Shown piece after piece: positions 19,237-29,012 of a stretch of DNA of 64,000 nucleotides (the stretch's first letter is position 1; each line of letters begins with the position of its first letter). The position numbers and the translations under genes are program-made. Location: positions 10,781,936 through 10,845,935 of the forward strand of contig JAJKFL010000008.1 in assembly GCA_021186555.1 (NCBI GenBank). Reading direction: 5' to 3'. The stretch is from Reticulitermes speratus. Its lineage: Eukaryota; Arthropoda; Insecta; Blattodea; Rhinotermitidae. The notes under the pieces are model-generated. The model worked only from the letters and a program-made list of their open reading frames with translations. It was not told where the DNA came from and ran no database searches.

Positions 19237-19814
19237 CAGGGCATACACAAAAGAATGGTGCGGTTTCAAAAGTGAATAAAAAAATTATTTCTCACCTTAC
19301 ACGGGCACAACATACACCGTCAGCGGCGGAAACTGTCCAAGTTTCTCATTCGGTAATTACAATCCTTCAATGTGTGTACCCTGGGTCACACGACACACAT
19401 CCACACGGAAATCAAACTCATCCCAGACCCGGTGTAGCATGTCCGCTATAATGGCCTGCAGTGCATGCGTTATCCTTTACACAAGCATCCAGTTTCTACA
19501 AACTCTCGGTACCACTTGCTTATGTTATTCTTGTGTGGTGCGTCTTTTTTAAACCGTGCACGAAACTCACGCTGCACTGTAATCACAGATCTGGACACCT
19601 CAAAACGGAGCACACAGAAAGCCTTCTCCTGCTGCAACGCCATCTTTGAAACTGGCCCCGCGGCCACGCAGTAAGCATGAGAAGCGAACTGCTGGTAGCG
19701 CATGAGAAACTTGGACAGTTGCCGCCGCTGACGGTGTATGTTGTGCCCGTGTAATGTGAGACATAAATTTTTTATTCACTTTTGAAACCGCACCATTGTT
19801 TTGTGTATGCCCTG
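19237..19814 (-). mobile_element. internally deleted mariner-type transposon (DUF4817-like head)
   Basis: 578 bp with inverted ends of about 110 bases starting CAGGGCATACACAAAA, flanked by TA on both sides. On the minus strand frame 19470-19703 encodes a helix-turn-helix head (QQEKAFCVLRFEVSRSVITV, QREFRARFKKDAPHKNNIS, WYREFVETGCLCKG). After about 20 bases, 19376-19450 encodes the transposase C terminus (LHRVWDEFDFRVDVCRVTQG, THIEGL, stop). The catalytic middle is missing, so it can move only with outside transposase. Confidence 0.85.
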
Positions 19815-19864
19815 TATATAAATCACGCATTCCAACACACGTATTTTATTACAGAAACTATAAC

Positions 19865-19925
19865 TTTTGTTTTTATAAAATTGCTACATGTTTGGGTCCG
19901 ACTGGGTCGTCATCAGGTTTGTAAA
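19865..19925 (-). mobile_element. Penelope-type hammerhead relic
   Basis: Minus strand CTGATGA, C, GACCC...GGACCC helix II, then CAAA where GAAA is expected, then ACATGTAGC. The loss of G at the start of GAAA should inactivate it. The flank CAATTTTATAAAAA is shared with 42283. Confidence 0.6.
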
Positions 19926-20584
19926 ATGTATAAAAGGAGGCTGGTTGTATAATTACAATTATCGTTCTATGGATAGAAGTCTCACCGTCACATTTTTATT
20001 ACAGTTTTAGTAATTGAATTGAAAATCGTATTATGGAATTTAAACAATATAAACATATTTATGATTGTATTTATTATTTGATGAAACTTGGTAGTTTTTT
20101 TTACTATAGAAGTGTGTTTTAAATTGAAGTTAAAAATTATTTACCTTAGGATTGTAATAAAAACAATAAAGTATTTCTGTTTTGCAAGTTCCTGTAAGTT
20201 AAAACAGAATAACTCTTCCAGTTTTATTTAATTTTTAATATAATCTTAAATATGTATATTTAAAAATGTTGGTTCTTTGACCTTGTGTACATTTCACGTA
20301 AATTGATTATTTTAATAGCGATACTTACATTGATATCCTAATAGTGTATTGAGTATTTAATTGTATTCCAGGTATATATTCATTTTTTATTTTCTGGTTT
20401 ATGTTTCCTTTATCGCAGTATTATGTTTTATTTTTATTAGTATCCGGTGAAATTCTTAAATATCTTCTCGTTCTAATTCCAGTTTGTGTTTGATGCAGGA
20501 ATCAGTGAACGCTGTTTATCCGGATCATAACTGAATACCAAATGTAATATTTTGATATTAATATAATTGGTGTCATTGAAATAA
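19926..20584. other. unassigned AT-rich DNA
   Basis: Strongly AT-rich; no frame, repeat or RNA gene recognised. Confidence 0.55.
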
Positions 20585-20880
20585 TAAAAAAAGCAATCCC
20601 TGTACATGCCCTGAGGGTTCCAGGAAATTGAGGCTCCCAGCATTTCTAGACAATCGGTACATGAAGGTGGTAAGGTTGTCAGCCCTTCGTATCGGCCGCC
20701 TTTACCCCCCAGGAAATATTCCTGGTACTCATTTCTGTTAGAGGCTGAGTCGATCCCAGGGCCATAGTGCGACCGGAAGACTTATGTCAATGAAACATTG
20801 CATGACACCATCGGGAGTCGAACCCGCGACCTTCCGGCTTTTAGCGCAGTGCTTCAACTGCGCCACGGCACAGTAGCCTG
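20585..20880 (-). mobile_element. SINE family D
   Basis: Inverted copy: GAGGCTCCCAGCATTTCTAG, ACAATCGGTACATGAAGG, CCCCCCAGGAAATATTCC, GAGGCTGAGTCGATCCC and CGAACCCGCGACCTTCC are all in family order. The head end is slightly shortened (CAACTGCGCCACGGC). Confidence 0.9.
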
Positions 20881-21204
20881 GGATATTGCCTCAAAATAGG
20901 CTGTTGCCACTTGTCCCACTGACGAGCTGTGTTGAGTGAAGTACGTCTTGAAAGCTAATGGTTACTCTGCTTTTCAAAAAAATTTCCCTTTTCCCTATAT
21001 ACACTGTATTATGGAACCCGAAGGTTACAGCGATGATATGGGTACCTTCCGTAACAAGTGCAGGCAAGTTGTTTACAATTCCTTTTCAATTTACACAGGT
21101 TAAAAATTTATATCGATTGTTTATTCCTATATTTATATCACTAATCCAATAACAGTATAATAAATCCATGCACATATGGCGCATATAAACAGGCTGTCAT
21201 TGAT
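20881..21204. other. unassigned
   Basis: No recognisable feature beyond a short TATGGAACCCGAAGGTTA match to the LINE tail that follows. Confidence 0.45.
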
Positions 21205-21370
21205 ATGATTGCCCCTAACCACTAACTAACTAACTCCATGGAGCAGAGTCCTTCTTGAGAAGCTAACAGGTCGTCAGCTAGTCAAGAAATTCCCCGCGTT
21301 TTATGGAACCCGAAGGTTCATTACCTCACTCACAAGAACCCGCCACCTGTCCCTATCCTGAGCCATATCT
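21205..21370 (-). mobile_element. LINE 3' tail fragment
   Basis: GAGCAGAGTCCTTCTTGAGA, GTCAAGAAATTCCCCGC, ATGGAACCCGAAGGTTCATT and CAAGAACCCGCCACCTGTCC match the longer minus-strand fragment at 53528-53835, which continues into LINE coding debris. Confidence 0.7.
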
Positions 21371-21454
21371 TCCATTGCTTAAGTCGTACCAAATACCTAT
21401 TCCATTATTTCTTATGGGAATGTCGTTTTTGATTTATGTCTGCTTTTTCAGGAA

Positions 21455-21665
21455 CACAAGTAGGGCGTAAAACAAGGGCAACGTGTACCGACGTTTCGAA
21501 GGATAGTAGTGCCTTCTTCTTTAGGATCAGTTAGTCCTCCAGAGTCAAGCAGACTTAGGAATGCTTGACCCTGAAAATGGAGGCACTACTATCTTTTGAA
21601 TCGTCGGTAATTATTTACCAATCAAGACGGCATAATTTCCCAGAACACTTGAACTTACAACCGTG
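21455..21665. mobile_element. Penelope-type inverted pair with decayed hammerheads
   Basis: The minus motif (21487-21535) has CTAAAGA and GAAACGTCGGTA. The plus motif (21563-21610) has TTGACC then CTGAAAA, GGAGG and GAATCGTCGGTA. Both core boxes are mutated. The tail GACGGCATAATTTCCCAG follows. Confidence 0.68.
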
Positions 21666-21978
21666 ACGTTGTTATCACAAATCACGCGTCAAACAGTATC
21701 TTTCACGGAATTTTGACAATCGTAACGGACCTCTTGGCAACAAGCGGTCTGACAAGTCACTTAGTATGATGAGTCGCACACATTTCCATTGTCACTTTCA
21801 ATGACAGGTGACTTTTTACCTTGAAAACTATTTTTTTCAACACGTATGTGGTTAAAAAGGCGAGAGTTATGTCCATTTCTGAAGGTTGTCACACTGAGCG
21901 TTGGACGCAGCTAATTCAGAATCGTGTCCAGTGGCGGGCCTTAATATTAAACGACCTGTAACCATCAGGCATAACAAA

Positions 21979-22262
21979 GGGCCGTGCCTTGGCTCAGACG
22001 GTTAGTCGCCGGCCTGTCACCGCGGAGGCCCGGGTTTGATCCCGGGTCAGTCCATGTGTTATTTGTGGTGGACAAAGTGGCACTGGGACAGGTTTTTCCC
22101 CGAGTCCTTCGGTTTTCCCCTGTCAATTTCATTCCACGGGTGGTACATTACAAGGAAAAACGAAAAAAAACTGATCATCTTCATCACAGGGTTGCACAAT
22201 AAGCCTAAAGGCTGCGGTGCGTCCGTAGCATCTGCTGCGGGGCCCTCCTTCACCATAAAAAA
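21979..22262 (+). mobile_element. SINE family C, full length
   Basis: Head CTTGGCTCAGACGGTTAGTC and B box CGGGTTTGATCCCGG. The body has GTGGACAAAGTGGCACTGG, GACAGGTTTTTCCCCGAG, GGTTTTCCCCTGTCAATTTC and GGTGCGTCCGTAGCATCTGC, ending CCTTCACCATAAAAAAA. Confidence 0.92.
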
Positions 22263-22744
22263 ATGTTTTGTTATTTTTAGTACTTACTTTTGTCTGTATC
22301 GTTGTCGGAAAAAGTGTTGGTCACATATAAAGCTTTCTGCAGACAAAACCTTGAAGACGTGTGTCGCTGTATCTCCACGTCAAGAAATGCTTTGTTGTTG
22401 GTGGATGCGACTGAGTGTATGTCAGCAGTTGTGCTATGAAGGTGTCTCAGCTAATCGGAATAAATAAATGTTGTTTCAGCTATTATATCGAGCACAAAGG
22501 CATAGCAGGCTTTAGAAAAAAAAATGTCGTGTTGAAATAAGAACAGTGTGATGTCAGCAAGATTGTTGTTAACTGCAAATGAATAGTGAAGCCATGGGGC
22601 AATACCTCTTAAAGCAATGTGCCTGTGTACTTTTATGCGTATTATGTAATGTGCGTGACACATCAAACTATCATCAGTGTTTTTTAACGTTTTTTATTGG
22701 CATGTATGTCCATATTCAATCATACAAATCCACAAGATAGGCAA
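22263..22744. other. unassigned
   Basis: No gene or repeat family recognised. Confidence 0.5.
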
Positions 22745-22850
22745 TGTACGTATAACGTAACCTTGTGGCGCTTACACGCAACCCCTGGTGGAGTCGAACG
22801 ACACCAATGCATACCGCGTGTTCTTGAGCTACATGTATGTCGCTGCGAAC
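22745..22850 (-). mobile_element. tRNA-like SINE relic
   Basis: Minus strand ATGTAGCTCAAGAACACGCG followed at tRNA spacing by GTCGTTCGACTCCACC resembles an A/B box pair. Family not identified. Confidence 0.4.
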
Positions 22851-22914
22851 TACATAAAAAATATTGAGTTTTGCACAACAATGCTTTTATGGCCAATTTA
22901 TGTCGCCGGCAACA

Positions 22915-23560
22915 ATAAAACGCACGTAGGTCTTCATGTAAAGTGCCCGATGATGCACTGAAACAAAATAATATTCGTTTGCTAATGACCTTCTTTGGGC
23001 GTACAGTTTGGCTAAACAGATCGTAATTGCAGATAAGTCAGGTAGTCAAAAAAAAAAAACATTCTCAAACCAACAAAATGCACACTTCTTATTTATTACA
23101 CAAAATAACTTCTTTTTTTTACAATGAAATCAGTCCGACATGTTTCGGTTCTCTATGGAATCATCATCAGGGAACTGTGTGATCAAATGAAAATGCACTG
23201 TATGAACAATATAAAATAAGTCAGGTACTTTGCATGAAGACCTATGTACGTGTATGATAATATCCCGCTCTATTCTTCCTAGAATGAGAAATGTTTCAGA
23301 CAAAAGTTGTAGAGAAAATCAAAACACACGTTTTATGTTCAATAACTTTTTCCCAAAAATCGTGCCCTTTATGAGATAATGTGGACAAATATGGTACAGC
23401 CAAACAGGCCACAGATGACAATATAATACGGCGCATGCGCTTTGCATGCTGGATAAATAAGGATACGGACACACACTCAGAATATGTAATACTTATTACT
23501 TTCCCACGGCAACAATGGTTACGCGAACGCGCCTCAGTTTTATTGTATACGTGCATTGCC
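22915..23560. repeat. dispersed non-coding repeat X, copy 1, with insertion
   Basis: From about 23220 the sequence CATGAAGACCTATGTACG, ATGATAATATC, GAAATGTTTCAGACAAAA and AGAAAATCAAAACACACG through CGTTATACG-like ends matches 49680-50025 almost throughout. The start is mirrored at 22920-22950 (CGTAGGTCTTCATGTAAAG). A hammerhead-bearing segment (23085-23195) lies between. No protein is encoded. Confidence 0.75.
23131..23177 (-). ncRNA. hammerhead-ribozyme-like motif, well preserved
   Basis: Minus strand: helix I CAG-T-TCC with GGA-CTG (one bulged T); core CTGATGA; extra T; helix II of five pairs with one mismatch (GATTC with GAACC); GAA; helix III palindrome ACATGT; C at the cleavage position. 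The catalytic core is complete. Confidence 0.68.
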
Positions 23561-23789
23561 TGTCTTGTTAATTTTGCTATAGATGTGGTATAGGGAAAGT
23601 CCTATGAGAAGAGGGATAGGCTGGATTTAAATAACCTGATTAGGATATTTATTTGTACTGACGGTATATTTTATTGGGGCATAATAAAACGCCATGAAGC
23701 ACACCGCAGAAATTCTAGCAGTTGACAGTTGTTTATCTCAAACTGTAGAATACTACGAAGGCAAGGCCTAATGTCTGGGTCACTTTTCT
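23561..23789. other. spacer
   Basis: Nothing recognised. Confidence 0.5.
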
Positions 23790-24320
23790 TCTGTATGTAC
23801 TTTATGCGGGTGTCGGGCTTGGTCTGTCACATTAACAGAAGAACCTAAGCTAAGGGTGTTTGAGAATAGAACGACGAGGAAGGTATTTGGGCCTTATCGG
23901 GAGGAAGTGACAGGAGAGGAGAACACTGCATAATGAGGAGCTTCGTGATGTGTAGTCTTTACCAAATATTATTAGGGCCATCAAATCATGGAGGGTGATG
24001 AAATGGACTGGGCATGGAACTCGTGTGGTTGAGAAGAGAAATACATACAGGGTTTCTGTAGGGGAAAGCTGAAGTAAAGAACCACTTGGAAGACCTACTA
24101 GTAGATGAGAGGATAATATTAAAATGGATCTTAAAGAAATGCGATCGGATTGGACTAGATTCATGTGGCTCATGATATGCCCGCGTGGTGATCTCTTGTG
24201 AACGCGGGGATGAATCTTCTGGTTTCACAGAGTGCTGGGAATTTCTTGATTAGCTGAGGAACTATCAGCTTCTCAAAAGGATTCTGCTTCATGGAGCTAT
24301 ATCGGTTTGGGGTTTCTACC
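23790..24320 (+). pseudogene. LINE reverse transcriptase C-terminal fragment and tail
   Basis: Broken plus-strand frames give SLTLTEEPKLRVFENRTTRK, VFGPYREEVTGE, LHNEELRDV, WTGHGTRVVEKRNTYRVSV, then NIKMDLKEM and a tail with GATGAATCTTCTGG. This is the C-terminal block of a common insect LINE with several stops. Confidence 0.72.
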
Positions 24321-24789
24321 AGGAAATGGATGGGATAAAAATGTATTTTTTTAAAACAGCAGATTCGTTTAAATACTTGTACTGTGTAATCAGCATGTTT
24401 CCTCACAGAACGTGTTAACATGTTAGATGTTTGCAGCATTTGGAGGTAACCGATGGATGGAAATGACTTACGGCGCTAGGTAGATCCTGCAAATTAGTAG
24501 AAACCTCCTGGCCAATGACCACATTGGCCTCTTGTAAGGGAAGTACCTTATAGTGCAGGCTAGGGCACACTTTGCTCATGTATTCTACGGAACCACAATT
24601 ATGATGTCATAAGGCGCTGGATGTACAGGCTTAGTTAATCAATAAAAATATGCTCTGGAATCAATTAAAGAGCGTTTACCGGCCCCTGTGCCCATTACCA
24701 TGTTTATAAATCATGAGGCGTTCTTTACGTAGTAAGAACTGCCGTATATGAAGACCAAGTCCGTCAGACTTTCCGTCCTTGGCCTAGTA
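24321..24789. other. unassigned
   Basis: No recognisable gene or repeat. Confidence 0.5.
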
Positions 24790-25650
24790 TCGGAGTCTAA
24801 ACAATGTATCGGATATTTGTGGCATTCGGTATTGAAGTTCTTACTAAAATTTTTCCTGCAAGCGTGAGTTTCATAAGTTTGCGTTGACATTCATACTTTA
24901 CTTAAGGGCCTAAATAATATTTTTCCCGTATTTTATTCATTTTTCGTCCGATCTGAATTGAACTCGTTATACAGGGTCTCAATTTAATACCGTTGAGCAA
25001 GTATGAGTTCAGTGAAGATCGGTGCATTGGCAGTCGTGCTTTAATTAGGATAGTAAATGACGTTTTACCCTATCTGCTCTCTTCTGGGATATTACGCAGG
25101 TTTGAGTGGTAGTGGTAATAGCGTTTCTTCTTTGACTGCTTGACCCTTGAAGATGGGACCGATAGGTTTTCCCGAAACGTCGGTACAGAACCACCACTCA
25201 ACGCTGCGTAATATTCCAGAAGAGCGCAGATGTTATCTACATCGCGGCGGAAGCCTCAAATCACGCACTGTTTTGCCCTCTTTTCAACGCCTTTATTAGC
25301 ATTTGGGTAAAATTCTTTACAGGAATATTCTTAAGGATCTGTTGAATGTTTACGATTGTCGTGAAAACCGGCGAAGTGAAAGCCACGCTTACATAAATTA
25401 TTGAATGTTATTATATCTGTACTTGCCACATTTATTTGCTGATTTGGGTGAAATTCAGCGTAAGCTATCAGAACGTAATGCCTTTCAGCATTTATGAGTT
25501 TCGTAAAAATCGGCTCAGGGAAGGCCGTAATTTTCTTACGGGAATAAATGAAATTTAATTTAAGTTTGTACCGTGAAACTTAATGATATTTTGGAGTTAA
25601 AGAATGCCTTGATGAAGTCTTGGTACTTCGTCGCGCAGTACCGGTGTGTA
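24790..25650 (+). repeat. degenerate ~145-bp tandem repeats, interrupted
   Basis: Phrases of the type GATTTGGGTGAAATTC, then GAGTTTCGTAAAAATCGG, then ACTTTACTTAAGGG recur about every 140-145 bases (near 24806, 24945, 25288, 25430). The same repeat forms a cleaner array at 54691-55263. A Penelope-type insertion (25078-25265) splits this array. Confidence 0.65.
25078..25265 (+). mobile_element. Penelope-type element with variant hammerhead
   Basis: Arms CTTCTGGGATATTACGCAGG and (inverse) CTTCTGGAATATTACGCAGC bound it. The hammerhead at about 25140-25186 has GACC, then CTTGAAGA (one extra T in the box), helix II GGGA/TCCC, GAAA, ACGT, C, GGT. The tail CAGAAGAGCGCAGAT is shared with 43411. Confidence 0.75.
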
Positions 25651-25685
25651 GTCTTGTTATTATCATGGTTTTACTCTAATTTTAT

Positions 25686-26175
25686 ACCTTGTTGTCGCCC
25701 TCGGTGGACTAGTGGTTAGCGTGCTCGCCACTGGACCCAAGGTTCGCGGGTTCAATCCCGGCCGAGGTCGATGGATTTTTAAGGGCGATAAAAATCCGTA
25801 GCACAACTTCCTTCGGAGGGGAAGTAAAGCCGTCGGTCCCATGTCGTAGATTTACGGCATGTAAAAGAACCTTACGAGCATGAATAGATATGTTTCATAA
25901 GCAAAATTCAGCGGCCATATCTCACCCAATTCTCCTGATTGACTGCTAGATGGCTCTGACAGTCATACCAGAATGAGTAGAACTTGTGCAGTCAGTGGAC
26001 TGGTCACTCACTACAGAATGCACACCTCCAGACCAAGGAGCAAGGAGCGACAGGAGGAAAACTTTATCTTCTGGAGCAGTACTGTTATGGACCGATTAAT
26101 GGACTGCTTTCTACGCCGTACCTAACTTTACCAGCAGTTGAAGTTAAGACGTCAGTCCCAAGACAGTTATAGTTT
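25686..26175 (+). mobile_element. SINE family E
   Basis: Head CTCGGTGGACTAGTGGTTAG (A box) and TCGCGGGTTCAATCCCGG (B box), then a central block GGAAGTAAAGCCGTCGGTCC, GATTTACGGCATGTAAAAG, a third region with GTGGACTGGTCACTCAC, and the end AAGACGTCAGTCCCAAG. It is about 490 bp, the longest SINE-like element here. A related head is at 61795. Confidence 0.78.
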
Positions 26176-26869
26176 TATGGTATTGACTTATTTGTTTTAG
26201 CTTTTACCTACATGCCAGCATTCCTCGGGAGAAGTGACGTTCTCAAGGACATGATAAAGGAAGCACTTTGTGTTTATTATAATTTATTGTCATAAACGTA
26301 TAAAATTGCCCCACCACGGGCACCTTCATCTCAACGTCTCTAGCACATCTACCTTGTGGGTGTAATTACTTACGTACAGACACTGTCACTACAACAGATA
26401 TCACAATGGTATGAAATGTCATGAGCTGATATACTGTAACTCTGAGGCACACTGATTTAGAAATTTAAAATTACACAATATAATGTTTGTTTACATAAGA
26501 TTTTCGACACAAACACATTTAAAAAAATATAGTAGTGTTATCTACTTCCTTAGAACTAGAGATTTTATAGAACAGTGCGATATTTTTTACAGTAATAAAT
26601 AAAATTAAATTATGACATTGGTGACAATCTGATAGGATGAATGCCATCACCTAACGATCCCAGTATGTTTCACATTAAATAAGACATTTCATTGCTTTTC
26701 TGCAATTTTACGTGATAACATAGCAACTATTTTTGCAGTACAGTCAAGCTCAGAAGTGCACACAAGCATCTAAAAGCTATAACAAAAAGCAATTATGAAC
26801 TAGACTGTACAATACCTACACCCAGACTATTAAGTACCGTAGTCAGATAATAGACTTTTGGGTTTTAGC
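26176..26869. other. unassigned
   Basis: AT-rich; no recognisable feature. Confidence 0.5.
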
Positions 26870-27110
26870 ACCGTTTAACGTATGTGGTTGACGGTGACGT
26901 TTCGGAGACAGTTGCTGCCTCCGTATTCAGGGTGACGGAATTGTGTATAGGTCGACGCTGAACCTTATAGGCCCTGTACTTAAACTAATTTCTCCTCATC
27001 TATAATTACTTTATCGTTTACCTGGAGGTAATGTCGTCACCCTGAAGATGGATTTAGTACTTTCCTCTAAAGCGTCGGTGCCAAGATCTAAAAGTCTATC
27101 GTGTCTTCAA
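26870..27110. mobile_element. Penelope-type inverted pair, decayed hammerheads
   Basis: The minus motif (26890-26938) has CTGAATA, GGAG/CTCC, GAAA and ACGTC. The plus motif (27036-27080) has CACC with GGTG helix I, intact CTGAAGA and GCGTC but TAAA for GAAA. Ends AGACTTTTGGGTTTTAG and CTAAAAGTCT are inverted. Confidence 0.68.
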
Positions 27111-28067
27111 TACCCACAGTGAAAGCCACATAATCTACATAAATATTTTGTGTGTTCCTATGTGCATTAGGCTTCTTTGTGATTCAATCGAAATTTGCTA
27201 CCAGGAATGAAAATAACCATATGTTTAGCTTTCCTCTCAAAGCAGGTATTACCTTCAGCCATTCGTGCGCATTCAAACAATTTTACAGCAGTGATTATAC
27301 TTTTTAACTAACATTTTTGCCTTGTAAGTAAGGTCACTCCGCTTGCTTTTCTAATACCTCTGCGTGTTTAAGCATTAACTGTGTTTTCGGGCATTTTTGT
27401 ATAGCAGTGCTTTATATTTGAAATGTCGCCGTGTGATCCTGGTTATAACAATACAATTTCCAGAAACTTATTTTAAAACTTACTAAACGTATCGGCGTAA
27501 CTTAGCGCCACGATAGCAGTGATTAAAGACAGAAATTTCTCTCAGCTTCGAAAGTATGAAATGTACTATAATTTTGTTTTTGTTTGCTTCGACAGATTCT
27601 CCTTGCAAGTGGCTAGAAACTTTAGTGCTTTTTTTTTTTTGTAAAGGGGTTTTTTCTTATGTATTACAGAGCGGAATTAAGGTGAAACACAATTCCCTTG
27701 TTTTCAACACCGCAAGTCAGATTTTCAAAATTCATTTCAGGCTTAAATAAGACAATAAACTTTTACCGGTTTTAAAAACCCCGAATTTTTTGTCCGGCAC
27801 AGAACAAGGACGAACACATTTTACAGCAACGGACTGCTAATGTTACAAATTCCAAATTTTGAGTATTTTCTGTGAAAGAATAATATCTTTATTGTCTTTC
27901 GTGTTACTGATTTGGAAGATGATTTAATTTCAATGTAATTTATTGAGCACATAATTTTTCCAGATCACTTAATGCCTTCCCTTATCCCCCGAAGAGATGA
28001 AGGGGCTATTTCGATGAATTTGGTTATGCCGCTTTAATTCTTCGTAATACTGCGCGTGCTGAATCTA
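27111..28067. other. unassigned AT-rich DNA
   Basis: No coding frame with domain content; nothing recognised. It lies downstream of the chitin-binding gene. Confidence 0.5.
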
Positions 28068-28266
28068 TTGTAAACTATTCGAATATATTTCAGACTATTA
28101 AAACTTTTGTAGACTATACGAATGTATTGTAGATTATTCGAGCATACTCTAGACTGTTCGAATATATTGTAGATTATTCGAATATATTGTAGACTGTTCG
28201 AACGTACTGTAGACTATTCGAATGTGTTGTAGAGTATTCTAGTGTACTGTAGAATATTTGAATAAA
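28068..28266. repeat. 20-bp tandem repeat, about 10 copies
   Basis: Units such as TGTAGATTATTCGAATATAT and TGTAGACTGTTCGAACGTAC repeat every 20 bases with moderate divergence. Each unit carries a TTCGAA-like palindrome. Confidence 0.85.
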
Positions 28267-28739
28267 ATCCCGTACCAGTAATGTGGATGTCTTGCTGTAA
28301 CATCGGCCTTTGAAAAGGTTATAACAAAAACATATCTAGGTAGGCTAATAAACTATCGCCACACAATGATGCTACTTTGTACAATTTCTGTTTACAGTTA
28401 GAGCAATTTGGGCAGTTTTCCATTTGTTTAAATCATTCTGTGGTTAGGCCTGCCTTAGGCAACTTTAAGTGCTTTGATACTGCAAAAATAAAATGTCTTT
28501 GTCAGCACTGAGATATATAATTGCCCCTCTAAATCCTACAGGATGATTCAAGAGTTACGTAAACTTTAAATTAGGTGTTCAGTAAGCCGCGACACTTTGA
28601 TGTAATATTACGTATGTTGCTGCTGGCACAGCTTTGATAATATTGCCAGACAATCTGTCCAGTCCCAGTAGTGCATGCAGTCATAATACAGCCTGGGTTG
28701 CTTCACTTTTGAATTATCCTGTATTTGGACACTTTGTGG
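28267..28739. other. presumed 3' flank or 3' UTR of the chitin-binding gene
   Basis: The minus-strand transcript would run into this region after the stop at 28740. I did not find an unambiguous polyadenylation signal. No other feature. Confidence 0.4.
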
Positions 28740-29012
28740 TCACTGCTTCAGTTTCCTGGAACCAATGTTTCTTCTTTCGATTGGCGCTTCTGAAAATCCT
28801 TTCCGTACACCACGTACACAAGAGGGAAGCTTGGCTACCTTCTCACACCGCCTTGAGATTTCCCAGAAGGCATATCCAGAAGGACACTCGTACATGTATC
28901 CCTGTAGTTTTCCTCTGGAATCCCTTCTGCATTTGTAGAAACGGGAACAGTCGCTATCGTAAGGGTAGTATCCGGGCCCAGGGCACAAGTGATCTCTGGT
29001 ATTAACAGGTAC
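28740..29012 (-). CDS. last exon of the chitin-binding gene
   Basis: Encodes 90 residues and a stop. It contains one complete CBM14 domain ([19 protein letters not shown] through LPSC) and a basic tail ending SRKLKQ. It starts after the acceptor TGTCATGCGCAG at 29013, in phase 0. The donor GTAAGT at 29514-29519 is also phase 0, so the join ...DSIP + VPVNTR keeps the frame. Confidence 0.82.
   Translation of the reverse strand, partial: VPVNTRDHLCPGPGYYPYDSDCSRFYKCRRDSRGKLQGYMYECPSGYAFWEISRRCEKVAKLPSCVRGVRKGFSEAPIERRNIGSRKLKQ

Noticed and set aside
19176..19250. A longer start for the glycosyltransferase (25 extra residues)
   Set aside because: The extension begins at TTG and crosses a good polypyrimidine-CAG splice acceptor, so it is probably intronic.
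19376..19703. A working transposase gene
   Set aside because: The catalytic middle is deleted; only the DNA-binding head and C terminus remain.
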